A stretch of DNA of 53,661 bases from Lentisphaeria bacterium (GTDB lineage Bacteria > Verrucomicrobiota > Lentisphaeria > Victivallales > Victivallaceae): positions 1-53,661 of the forward strand of contig JABLYX010000030.1 in NCBI GenBank assembly GCA_018265615.1, in the 5' to 3' direction. Position 1 is the first letter of the stretch, and every line of letters starts with the position of its first letter. The position numbers and the translations under genes are program-made. Shown here one piece after another: positions 41,532-49,835 of the stretch. A model generated the notes under the pieces. It was not told where the DNA came from. It ran no database searches and worked only from the letters and a program-made list of their open reading frames with translations.

Positions 41532-43510
41532 ACCGGAAGCTTCTCCTGAAAGCATTGTCCGCCGCGCTCGTCTGCATGACGGCATGCGCGGCCTCCGCCG
41601 GGAATGTGACGGACGTCCTCGGGCGCATGAAGACCGACCTCCTTGCGAAACCGCTGCCGCCGGAACAGACGATGCGGCAATACATCACTTCCATCCGCGG
41701 GGACGGCAGCTGGCCCGACATCGATTATGAAGGGCAGAATCACAGCAACTGGGAGGCGGCCCCGCACATCATCCGCATGCGGCTCCTCGCCTTCGCCTGG
41801 GCCGGGCCGGGAAGCCTCCATCACGACGGGGCTGCCGGGAGAGCCGTGCGGCTCGCGGCGGAATACTGGTGCAGAAACCGCTTCCGTTCCGCCAACTGGT
41901 GGTGGAACGAAATCATGGTTCCGGAGAACATGGCCGATGCGATGATTGCCGCGCCGGAGCTCTTCCGGGCCCCGGAGACGCGCAAAACCGCGCTCGCGGT
42001 CGTCCGTCAGGCGCAATTCGGCCGGACCGGCCAGAACCGGGTCTGGCAGGCGGGAATCGTCCTCAAGCGCGCGCTGCTCGAAAACGACGCCCCGACCGCC
42101 CGGAAAGCCGTCGATGAAATCACCTCCGAGCTGAAGCTTTCAGATGAAGAGGGCATCCGGGCGGACGGAAGCTTTCACCAGCACGGCCCGCAGCTCCAGT
42201 TCGGCAATTACGGGCTCGGATTCCTCGAAAAGATGAGCAGCTGGAACCGGCTGCTGGCCGGCACCCCGTTCGCATTCGACGAGGCACGGCTGAACCATCT
42301 GCGCCACCTCGTCTTCAACGGCTACCGCTGGATCCTCTGGAAGGGCCGTTTCGACTTGCTCGCACAGGGACGGCAGCTTGGACGCGGGCAGCAGACAGCC
42401 AAAGCGGCCGCGGTTCTGCGTTTTCTCGACGAGCTGCGCAGGAGCGATCCCGCCGGAGCGGAAAAGTATGCTGAAATCATCGACGCCAACCGGAATGGGA
42501 TCAACCGGCTCACGGGAAACCGCCATTTTCCGGACTCCGATTACATGGTCCATCGCCGTCCGGGCTGGTACGCCTCGGTACGGATGAACTCGGTCCGGAC
42601 CGCCCCGGCCGAGGACTATATCAACCGCGACAACGCACTCGGCCGTTACCTATCCGACGGCACGATGCTGCTCATGAAAAGCGGTGACGAGTACCGCGAC
42701 ATCGCCGGCTGCTGGGACTGGACGCGCCTGCCCGGAACCACGCTCCCCGCAACACCGGTTCTCGATGAAGCGCAATGCCGCAAACTGGGCATCCAGTCCA
42801 CCGGCGGATATCCGTACCGGACGCTGAGCCGCGAACGGCGCTATCGCGGAGAATCGTTTTTCACGGGCGGTGTTTCCGACGGCGAACGCGGCGCGGCGGT
42901 CTACACGATGGAGCTTGACGGAGTCAAGGCGAAAAAGGCCTGCTTTTTCGACCGCAACGCAATCTTCGCACTCGGCTGCGGAATCGATTCCGAAAGTCCA
43001 TACCCGGTCGCGACAACCGTGGAATCCCGCCTGAAGAAGGGGGAAACCAAATGCGGCGACGGCTGGTTCTGGCATGACGGAACCGGATACATCGGCCAGC
43101 ACCTCGCCGACCGCAGCGGATTCCGTGACGGGGACTGGCGCTGCATCTCGGGCGGAATCAAGACGCCCGCGCCGGACCGCAAAGAGCTGTTCACCCTCGT
43201 GATCGATCACGGAACCCGGTGCCGGGGCGCGAAATACGAATACATCATACTGCCGGAGGCGACCCCCGGAGAAACCGCCGCCTGGAAAGGCGGAAAGATC
43301 CTGTCGAACACGCCGGAGCTCCAGGCGGTGGAATTCGAGGACGGGACCCGCGCCGCCGTCTTCCATACCCCCGGCCTTCTCGGAACCTTCCGCGCCGACC
43401 GGCCGGGGCTCTACCTCATCGGCCCCGGCGGCGTGCATTTCGCCGCGCCGCCCGCTGTCGAACGCGGGCGGACGGCCTTGCCCGGGACTACTTCAGAACC
43501 AGTTCGATGA
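41528..43510 (+). CDS. Polysaccharide lyase family 8 (chondroitin/hyaluronate lyase-like)
   Basis: A 660-residue enzyme with a signal peptide (cleavage near residue 25). The N-terminal alpha/alpha toroid carries the PL8 catalytic residues at the expected spacing: Asn170 (TGQNRVW), His219 (FHQHG) and Tyr228 (NYG), that is 49 and 9 residues apart. NWWWNEIMVPENM is a further PL8 signature. A beta-sandwich region follows. PL8 enzymes split hyaluronan, chondroitin or xanthan by beta-elimination; the exact substrate is not clear. It starts in an ATGA overlap with the pseudopilin and ends overlapping the convergent GH29 gene by 23 bp. Confidence 0.85.
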   Translation: MNRKLLLKALSAALVCMTACAASAGNVTDVLGRMKTDLLAKPLPPEQTMRQYITSIRGDGSWPDIDYEGQNHSNWEAAPHIIRMRLLAFAWAGPGSLHHDGAAGRAVRLAAEYWCRNRFRSANWWWNEIMVPENMADAMIAAPELFRAPETRKTALAVVRQAQFGRTGQNRVWQAGIVLKRALLENDAPTARKAVDEITSELKLSDEEGIRADGSFHQHGPQLQFGNYGLGFLEKMSSWNRLLAGTPFAFDEARLNHLRHLVFNGYRWILWKGRFDLLAQGRQLGRGQQTAKAAAVLRFLDELRRSDPAGAEKYAEIIDANRNGINRLTGNRHFPDSDYMVHRRPGWYASVRMNSVRTAPAEDYINRDNALGRYLSDGTMLLMKSGDEYRDIAGCWDWTRLPGTTLPATPVLDEAQCRKLGIQSTGGYPYRTLSRERRYRGESFFTGGVSDGERGAAVYTMELDGVKAKKACFFDRNAIFALGCGIDSESPYPVATTVESRLKKGETKCGDGWFWHDGTGYIGQHLADRSGFRDGDWRCISGGIKTPAPDRKELFTLVIDHGTRCRGAKYEYIILPEATPGETAAWKGGKILSNTPELQAVEFEDGTRAAVFHTPGLLGTFRADRPGLYLIGPGGVHFAAPPAVERGRTALPGTTSEPVR

Positions 43511-44765
43511 CCGGGATTTCGCACCCCTGCTCCGGCAGGAGTACCGGCAGCTCGAGCGTCAGCGCGCCCTCCGGCGTGCGGCTGTTCAGGTTGTCCTTCT
43601 TCTCCGCGCGGATCCGGATCTCGCTGCCGTCGGCCAGCAGCTGCGCGTACTTCACCCGGCCCGCCATCCCGGCAAGATGGATGTGCTTGAACGGCCAGAC
43701 GAGGCAATGCAGATAGAGCCGCCCCGTTTCGGGATTCCAGGTGAACCGGCAATCCTCCGGAACCTCGAACTCCGCCGGAGCCTGTCCGCAGCCGTAAATC
43801 GAACGGGAGTTGTATTTCATCCACTCGCCATACGCGGCAAGACGGTCCAGCGCGCGCCGGTCGATGTAACCGCGTGAGGTCGGGCCGACGTTCATCAGCA
43901 GATTGCCGCCGCGCGAAACATGGTTGACGAGCATCTCAATGCACATGCGCGGAGTTTTCCAGCTCGCCTCGTCCCGGAAATATCCCCATGAGCCCGAAAA
44001 GGTCTGGCACCCCTCCCAGACCACGGGGTTTCCACCCGCGTCGACCATCCCCCTGTCCGGAGTGAACTGCTCCGGAGTTTCGATGTCGCCGGAGCCCGGC
44101 AGGTCGAGGCGGTTGTCGACGATGATCCCGGGCTGGAGCCGGTGTACGAGCTCGTACATCTTCCCGGACTCCCAGTCGTCGCGGCCCTTGCCGTTCTCGC
44201 CCGGATACGAGAAATCGAACCAGATGATATCCACCCGGCCGTAATCGGTCAGCAGCTCCGTGACCTGGTCGCGCATGTACTGTGCGTAACGCTTCATATC
44301 GCGCGTCTCATTGAGTTTTGCGATCTCCTCCGGCGGGAGATTGCGCAGCGGATGGATCCGGTCGATCGGAAAATCCGGGTGGTGCCAGTCGAGCAGCGAA
44401 TAGTAGAAGCCGACTTTCAGCCCCTCGGCCCGGAACGCATCGACGACCTCGCGCAGCAGATCGCGCCCGGCCGGTGTGTTCGTCGCCTTGTAATCGGTGT
44501 ATTTCGTATCCCAGAGGCAGAACCCCTCGTGGTGCTTGGTCGTAATGACGAAGTATTTCATCCCCGCTTCCCGCGCGGCTCTCGCCCACTCCTTCGGATT
44601 GAAGAGGTCGGGGTCGAACATTTCGAAGTAGATCTCGTAATCCTCATTCGGAATCAGCTCGGTATGGCGGATCCACTCGTGCCGCGCCGGCAGCGCGTAA
44701 AGCCCCCAGTGGATGAACATGCCGAAACGGTCGCGCACAAACCACGCAGTATCGCCTTTTCCCAT
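43488..44765 (-). CDS. Alpha-L-fucosidase, glycoside hydrolase family 29
   Basis: A 425-residue GH29 enzyme without a signal peptide. FGMFIHWGLYA, KYFVITTKHHEGFCLWDTKYT, GFYYSLLDWHHPDFP and the nucleophile Asp184 in IIWFDFSYPGE are all present; NLLMNVGPTSRG closes the catalytic domain and a short beta-sandwich domain follows. It removes terminal alpha-linked fucose, as from mucin, milk or marine glycans. AAAGGAG lies before the ATG. A divergent AraC regulator gene starts about 100 bp upstream and probably controls it. Confidence 0.95.
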   Translation of the reverse strand: MGKGDTAWFVRDRFGMFIHWGLYALPARHEWIRHTELIPNEDYEIYFEMFDPDLFNPKEWARAAREAGMKYFVITTKHHEGFCLWDTKYTDYKATNTPAGRDLLREVVDAFRAEGLKVGFYYSLLDWHHPDFPIDRIHPLRNLPPEEIAKLNETRDMKRYAQYMRDQVTELLTDYGRVDIIWFDFSYPGENGKGRDDWESGKMYELVHRLQPGIIVDNRLDLPGSGDIETPEQFTPDRGMVDAGGNPVVWEGCQTFSGSWGYFRDEASWKTPRMCIEMLVNHVSRGGNLLMNVGPTSRGYIDRRALDRLAAYGEWMKYNSRSIYGCGQAPAEFEVPEDCRFTWNPETGRLYLHCLVWPFKHIHLAGMAGRVKYAQLLADGSEIRIRAEKKDNLNSRTPEGALTLELPVLLPEQGCEIPVIELVLK

Positions 44766-44785
44766 TTTTTCTTCTCCTTTATCGT

Positions 44786-44814
44786 TTGAAAAAAATCCGG
44801 AAGCTGTTTATATT
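44786..44814 (+). promoter_or_regulatory. Promoter of the AraC regulator by the fucosidase gene
   Basis: TTGAAA (44786-44791), a 17-bp spacer and TATATT (44809-44814), in the AT-rich gap shared with the divergent fucosidase gene. Confidence 0.65.
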
Positions 44815-44871
44815 TTACAATATAATATGAATATTTACAACCGAATCCCTATGAATAAAGTCGAACGAGAT

Positions 44872-45666
44872 ATGAATAAAACAAACATCGACTTCCCCGC
44901 CGGGCGGCAGCTTCAACTCGAAGGCGTGTGGATCACACGGCTGCGGGAATTCTGGAACCGCTTCCTGCTGACCGGCGGTTGCTGGCGGCTCTACTGGAAC
45001 GACGCGCCCGGCGCGGGCGTGATCCTCGACGGGAAGCCGGTTGAACTCCGGCCCGACGCGCTCTATCTGCTGCCGCCGTATCCGGAACTGGTCACTTACT
45101 GGGACGGGGCTCCGGTCAACCAGTTCTACATCCACTTCGAAGCCGCATCGTTTTTCGGAAACCCCGAATACCGGCTGAACCGCATCGAACTGACGCCGGA
45201 GCTTCGCGCGCTCCTCGAAGAAGCGTGCCGCCTCGTCACAGAAAACCGGAACCCGGGTAAGCTCGACCTCGCCGCCCTCGCGCTCGCGGCGACCGCGCTC
45301 GCCCGCCTGCCGCAACAGGCGCTGTACGAGCTCGACCGCGACCGCCGCATCACCCGCATCTGCGACTGGATGCGCAGCCATGCCGCCCGCGAGCTCGACA
45401 TCCCGGCCCTCGCCGCGCGGGCCGGATTCGCCCCGAACGCATTCATCCGCCGGTTCCGGGAGGTCGCGGGCTGCACCCCGCATCAGTATCTGCTGCATCT
45501 GCGGTACGCCCAGGCCGCCCGCCTGCTCGAATCGACCGATCTCGAAATCGATGAAATCATCTCAGAAATCGGCGTTAAAGACCGGTTCCACTTCTCCCGT
45601 ACCTTCAAACGCTTCTACGGAACCCCGCCCGCCGCCTTCCGCGCTTCCCGCAATCAAACACCGTAG
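44872..45666 (+). CDS. AraC-family transcriptional regulator
   Basis: A ~264-residue regulator: an N-terminal cupin-like domain (GVILDGKPVELRPDALYLLPPYP) and a C-terminal AraC double HTH (ELDIPALAARAGFAPNAFIRRF, then LEIDEIISEIGVKDRFHFSRTFKRFYGTPPAAFR). It is divergent from the GH29 gene and so likely its activator, responding to a sugar such as fucose (inference). The start is unclear: ATGs at 44827, 44851 and 44872 are in frame. The first lies too near the expected transcription start; I use the last. Confidence 0.85.
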   Translation: MNKTNIDFPAGRQLQLEGVWITRLREFWNRFLLTGGCWRLYWNDAPGAGVILDGKPVELRPDALYLLPPYPELVTYWDGAPVNQFYIHFEAASFFGNPEYRLNRIELTPELRALLEEACRLVTENRNPGKLDLAALALAATALARLPQQALYELDRDRRITRICDWMRSHAARELDIPALAARAGFAPNAFIRRFREVAGCTPHQYLLHLRYAQAARLLESTDLEIDEIISEIGVKDRFHFSRTFKRFYGTPPAAFRASRNQTP

Positions 45667-45679
45667 CAGCCGCGGCATG

Positions 45680-45710
45680 AAAAACGGGCCCGGCTCGCAG
45701 AGTCGGACCC
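45680..45710 (-). terminator. Terminator of the SPFH operon
   Basis: On the minus strand a 10-bp GC-rich stem (45710-45701 with 45695-45686, one mismatch) with a 5-nt loop is followed by G and TTTTT (45684-45680), just after the stop at 45739. Confidence 0.7.
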
Positions 45711-45738
45711 GGATCAAATGCTTCACCCGTTCCCGCGG

Positions 45739-47469
45739 CTACTGCCCGGCGGAAGGCGCGGGAATCGGGAGGGTTCCCGACTTCAGATCGGTCCAGAGGG
45801 TTCCGGGACCGGCGTAGATGATGCGGGTCTCGACCTGCGGATTCAGGGAATCGACCATCTTCAGCTCCGAAAGCTTCGCGGCTCCGCCGAGCGCTTCGGC
45901 TTTCAGGAGCTCGCCCCGGGCGGATTCATTGTTCACGAGGAAGCGGGTTTTAACCTCGGTCTCGCCTTTCAGCCGGGCGATTTTCGCGAGGATCTCGGAC
46001 TTCCTGAGCTTGAGCCCCGCGACGGTCAGCTCGGTTTCGGCCTTCAGCTGTGCGACGGCCTGGTCGCGTTCGGCGGCGATCCGGGCAACGAGCTTTTCAG
46101 TCTCCTGCCCTACTTCGCGGCGGCGCTGCTCGATGAGCTCGGTTTCGATATTGAGCTCCGCGAGTTTCTTCGCGGTTCCCTGCAGCGACTCATTGGTCAG
46201 GTTCTGCTCCCTGGCCAGGCTGACGGCGCGGATCGGCGAAAGAATGTTGATCGGGATATCCACGTTGCGGATGATCGCGTTGTGCACAAGGATGCTGCGC
46301 CCCGCGAGCGTTTCGCCCAGCACCTGCGAAAGATCGTACTGGAACGTTTCGCGTCCCTCGCCCATGATGAAATCCTGCGCCCGGTAACTCGATCCCTTGA
46401 GCCGCGATACCGAAAGCACCTGCGGCAGGATGATCTTTTCGACCACCTGCGGAAGATCCCCGTACATCAGATAGATTTTCGCGAGATTCTCCGGCATGAG
46501 CTCGAATTCGACGGTCATGTCGAGCGCGACCTTGAAGCCGTCGCGCGACGGAAATTCGACCGCGCGGCTCACACCGAAGATCTGCGCTTCGGCCGGAAGT
46601 GCTCCGGAAGCCGGCGATTCCCCGAGAGCCGGCCGCTTCGATTTCGCGGTGACGGCCGGAGCCGGGGCGGACTTCCGCTGCTCCACGGCACGCTCGCGGC
46701 GCAATTCCTTCTGGAAATTCAGCGTGTTGTACTCGAGCTCCGCCAGCGCGTCGGTCGCATTTGAAAGGCGGCTGCGGGTGGAAACCATGCTCTCGTTCGA
46801 GCCGGCCGCCATCGTGACCTGATTCATGCCGATCTCAATCACATTGACCTGATACGCATAGCGGTTCAGGTAGTAAAGCCCCGGTTGGAGGATGTCCGAA
46901 AACACGCCGCGTTCGCCCGGCTTCGCGAATTCGCCCGGCTTCGCTTCCGTTCCGCTCTGGGAGGTCACGACTCCGGCATAACCGGCCGGGATGTTGATCG
47001 CATCGACGATCTCCACGCTGTACCCCTCCGGATTCAGCCGGTAGACGCCGGGGCCGAGCACGTCGCGCCAGACGCCCTTGCTTTCGCGGTCCGGCGCGAT
47101 GATTTCGCCGGGGGCGAGCTCCTTGCCGACCTTCGCGGTCACGATGCCGACCTTGCCGAGCGGAATGGTGACCGCCTCGACGATTTTCACATCATGCTGA
47201 ATCGGGTCGAGAAAGTGGCGCCCTTCGGCCAGAACCTCGCGCCAGATGCCCTTTTCGCCGCGTTCGACGAGGATCGTCCCGGAGGCCGGCGTTTTGCCGG
47301 ACTTCGCGGTCACGACCGCCATGTGCCCGGCGGGAACGTAGAAGCGGCAGAACAACCACAGATACGCGAGATAGGCCGCCAGAATCGCAAAAACGAACAA
47401 TACAAGCGTCATAAGCAGCGGCCCGACGGGGGACTTGATCGCGGCTTTCTTCTCTTCCGGCTGGCTCAT
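45739..47469 (-). CDS. SPFH/band 7 protein with three vault-like beta repeats
   Basis: A 576-residue protein: an N-terminal membrane helix (about 17-41), three tandem copies of a ~58-residue unit (43-99, 100-157, 158-214; pattern IPxGxxGVVTxxxG ... KGVWRDVLGPGxYxLNP ... VEIVDA), an insert of ~90 charged residues, an SPFH domain (about 306-450; DGFKVALDMTVEFEL) and a coiled-coil tail rich in Glu, Ala and Lys. The repeats and SPFH core resemble the repeat and shoulder parts of major vault proteins, though those are soluble. A membrane-anchored flotillin-like oligomer seems likely. Its start overlaps the upstream SPFH gene by ATGA. Confidence 0.8.
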   Translation of the reverse strand: MSQPEEKKAAIKSPVGPLLMTLVLFVFAILAAYLAYLWLFCRFYVPAGHMAVVTAKSGKTPASGTILVERGEKGIWREVLAEGRHFLDPIQHDVKIVEAVTIPLGKVGIVTAKVGKELAPGEIIAPDRESKGVWRDVLGPGVYRLNPEGYSVEIVDAINIPAGYAGVVTSQSGTEAKPGEFAKPGERGVFSDILQPGLYYLNRYAYQVNVIEIGMNQVTMAAGSNESMVSTRSRLSNATDALAELEYNTLNFQKELRRERAVEQRKSAPAPAVTAKSKRPALGESPASGALPAEAQIFGVSRAVEFPSRDGFKVALDMTVEFELMPENLAKIYLMYGDLPQVVEKIILPQVLSVSRLKGSSYRAQDFIMGEGRETFQYDLSQVLGETLAGRSILVHNAIIRNVDIPINILSPIRAVSLAREQNLTNESLQGTAKKLAELNIETELIEQRRREVGQETEKLVARIAAERDQAVAQLKAETELTVAGLKLRKSEILAKIARLKGETEVKTRFLVNNESARGELLKAEALGGAAKLSELKMVDSLNPQVETRIIYAGPGTLWTDLKSGTLPIPAPSAGQ

Positions 47470-48944
47470 TCGGCACCTCCTGCGCTGCGCACTGTTCCTG
47501 CGGAAACCGGGAGCCCGAACAATCCGCTCCCGGCGCTGTTGCTGATGATCGACCGGATCCCCGGCATAAGCTTCTGGTAAAGCATCGCCCGGATGTACGC
47601 CTCGCCGCCGCCGTACGCCTGCACCTGCCGCGCCAGCACTTCCGCTTCACGCAGATTCCGTTCGGCAATGACGCTGCGCTCCGCTTCGGCGGCGTTGAGC
47701 GCGGCCTGCGCGTCGGCCTCTGCGGTCTTCAGGGAAACCTCGGCCACCTTGAATTCGGTTTCGGCCGCGATGACCTGCTCCATCTGCTTCTGCTGGGCGG
47801 AAATCGTGGCGGTGAGCCGGAGCGTTTCGGCCTCGGTCTTGCGGCTGTTCTGCTCGGCGAGCATCTTCTGCTTCTGGAGCTCGGCTTCGGAGCGGGCCTG
47901 CTCGATCTGCTCGGCGTACTTGCGCGCCTCCTGCTGGGCGAGCTCGCGGTTGCGGATGATCTCGGCGACCTCCTGCGGCACAATGATGTCGCGGATCAGC
48001 ACGGAGTTGATCGCGACGCCCCACTTTTTGCAGTTGTCGCGCAGATACTTCTCAAGCTGGGTCTGAAACACCTGGCGGCTCTCGCCGATGATGAATTCCG
48101 TCGCGGCCTTCTTGCTGCCTTCGAGGCGCGCAAAACCGTGGACCGACGGCAGGATCAGCTTTTTGAGGATGTCCTCCATGCTGCCGACCTCGTGCGCAAG
48201 ACGCGGCGCAAGCGCTTCGTCGATGTTGAATTCAACGGTACCCTCGAGCGAAACCGAAAACCCGTCCACGGTCAGGAATGAAATCGCGTCGTTTCCGCTG
48301 AATTCATGCCGCTGGCTCTGGATGTTGACCAGCGCGACGCTGTAGATGAACGGGTTGATGCGGTGCGTCCCCTCTTTCAGCACCGTCGCCAATACGCCCT
48401 TGCGGCCCGGCTGCACGAGGAAGCCGTGCTGGAATTTGTTGTCGTTGCGGATGCCGTTGAACACATCGTCACCGGAAACCGAGGTCACGACGCCGACAAA
48501 TCCCGGCATGATTTTCACGTCGTCGTAAACCCTGACTTCATACGCATAGGGATTTACGCGGTGGCGGCCGGTTCCGAGCACCTCGCGCAGAACGCCTTTG
48601 CTCTCATCATCCGGGGCGATGATCTTGCCCCCTTCGAGGTCTTTGCCGTATTTGCGGACAAGCACCGCGAACTTTCCGGCCGGAACGTCGACGATCGGAT
48701 GAATCTCCCAGTCCCAGGTATACGGATTGCGGAAATAACGTCCCTCGCCAAGCACCTCGAGCTGAATGCCCTGCCGGTCCGGCGAACGCGCAATGAGTTC
48801 GTTCGCCGGGAGCGGCCTGCCGGTTTTCCGGATCATGACGGCGATCTCGCCGTTCCCCGGCTCGATACGGCAGCCGAACCAGATAAAGGTCGGCACCAGC
48901 ACGATCAGCAGAACCAGCACGATCAACAGCGCTGCAAATTTCAT
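47466..48944 (-). CDS. SPFH/band 7 protein with three vault-like beta repeats
   Basis: A 492-residue sister of the downstream gene. N-terminal membrane helix (residues 4-23), repeats at 27-84, 85-142 and 143-208 (the first two of exactly 58 residues, the third with an insertion), then the SPFH domain (about 209-345; TVDGFSVSLEGTVEFNID) and a long coiled coil (about 350-455, rich in Glu/Ala/Gln). Such proteins form large oligomeric scaffolds on the inner membrane. The ATG follows AGGGGG; the frame opens at 48989, with no SD there. Its promoter lies just upstream; it is the first gene of the pair. Confidence 0.8.
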   Translation of the reverse strand: MKFAALLIVLVLLIVLVPTFIWFGCRIEPGNGEIAVMIRKTGRPLPANELIARSPDRQGIQLEVLGEGRYFRNPYTWDWEIHPIVDVPAGKFAVLVRKYGKDLEGGKIIAPDDESKGVLREVLGTGRHRVNPYAYEVRVYDDVKIMPGFVGVVTSVSGDDVFNGIRNDNKFQHGFLVQPGRKGVLATVLKEGTHRINPFIYSVALVNIQSQRHEFSGNDAISFLTVDGFSVSLEGTVEFNIDEALAPRLAHEVGSMEDILKKLILPSVHGFARLEGSKKAATEFIIGESRQVFQTQLEKYLRDNCKKWGVAINSVLIRDIIVPQEVAEIIRNRELAQQEARKYAEQIEQARSEAELQKQKMLAEQNSRKTEAETLRLTATISAQQKQMEQVIAAETEFKVAEVSLKTAEADAQAALNAAEAERSVIAERNLREAEVLARQVQAYGGGEAYIRAMLYQKLMPGIRSIISNSAGSGLFGLPVSAGTVRSAGGAE

Positions 48945-48979
48945 CGGTTCCCCCTTTCGGAATAATGGGTCATGCAGAG

Positions 48980-49008
48980 AATATTCCACCCGAACCGGAG
49001 ATATGCAA
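48980..49008 (-). promoter_or_regulatory. Promoter of the SPFH pair
   Basis: On the minus strand TTGCAT (49008-49003), a 17-bp spacer and AATATT (48985-48980), 36 bp before the start. Confidence 0.5.
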
Positions 49009-49025
49009 GAAAAAATACAATCTTT

Positions 49026-49688
49026 TTACAATTTTCCGGAGGAAGCAAAATATTCCAGCAGCCCCGTGACACGGCATTTGCGTTTTTTCAGAGCCTCCAT
49101 CTGGCCGGAAAAATCACTCCATGACGTGCTGCAATGCGGCGAGGGATCCGGTACGCCGTGGTAGATCAGGACCACCGGTGTCTCCGCGGAGAGCTCCGCC
49201 ATCGCCCGGCCGAAAATCCCCGGATATTTGTCCGCGACCGGAAAGGCGGGAATCCGCATTTCGGAATCCTCCGCGGGACGGTATGCGCGGTGCTCATTCG
49301 TGCGCGCAACGACATAGCCGCGTTCCCGCAGCAGCGCGGCGGCGCATTCGCTGAACGGTCCGCCCGGATAGGCGAATGTGCGCGGGTGCGGGAGTCCGGC
49401 GGCGGCCATCATCTGCTCCATTCCGGCGATCTCCTCTTTGATTTCGGCCGCGCTCTTTTGTGAAAAATCGGGATGGGTGACGGAGTGGTTCCCGATTTCG
49501 AACCCCGCGCGTGAGAGCTCGCGCAGTTCTCCCGCGGAGAGCCGCGCCCGCACCTCGGGCTCCGCATATGCTTCCCGGAACCGGCCGACGTAAAACGTTG
49601 CGCCGAAACCGTGACGCTTCACAAGCTCCGCCGCAGCGAACTGGGTTGCAAGCGTATCGTCGAAAGTCAAAATCACCGTTTCATGCAT
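49026..49688 (-). CDS. Polysaccharide deacetylase family protein
   Basis: A 220-residue NodB-homology enzyme. The metal and catalytic signatures are the N-terminal VILTFDDT (general base Asp plus metal Asp), GNHSVTHP (two His ligands) and FAYPGGPFSE. It removes N- or O-acetyl groups from a polysaccharide such as peptidoglycan or chitin-like chains. No signal peptide is visible, so it would act inside the cell unless another start or route exists. It is upstream of the SPFH pair on the same strand but separated by a promoter. Confidence 0.88.
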   Translation of the reverse strand: MHETVILTFDDTLATQFAAAELVKRHGFGATFYVGRFREAYAEPEVRARLSAGELRELSRAGFEIGNHSVTHPDFSQKSAAEIKEEIAGMEQMMAAAGLPHPRTFAYPGGPFSECAAALLRERGYVVARTNEHRAYRPAEDSEMRIPAFPVADKYPGIFGRAMAELSAETPVVLIYHGVPDPSPHCSTSWSDFSGQMEALKKRKCRVTGLLEYFASSGKL

Positions 49689-49835
49689 CGATTGCGCCTC
49701 ATGGGTTCATGTTCAGCCATAACATACAGCCGCGTCGCGGAATTTCCACCGTTTTCCAGCCGGAAACCATGGAAAACCGTCCGATCCGTGCTATCTTTCC
49801 TGAAGGCGATCCAAACATCAACCGGGAGTTGAACC

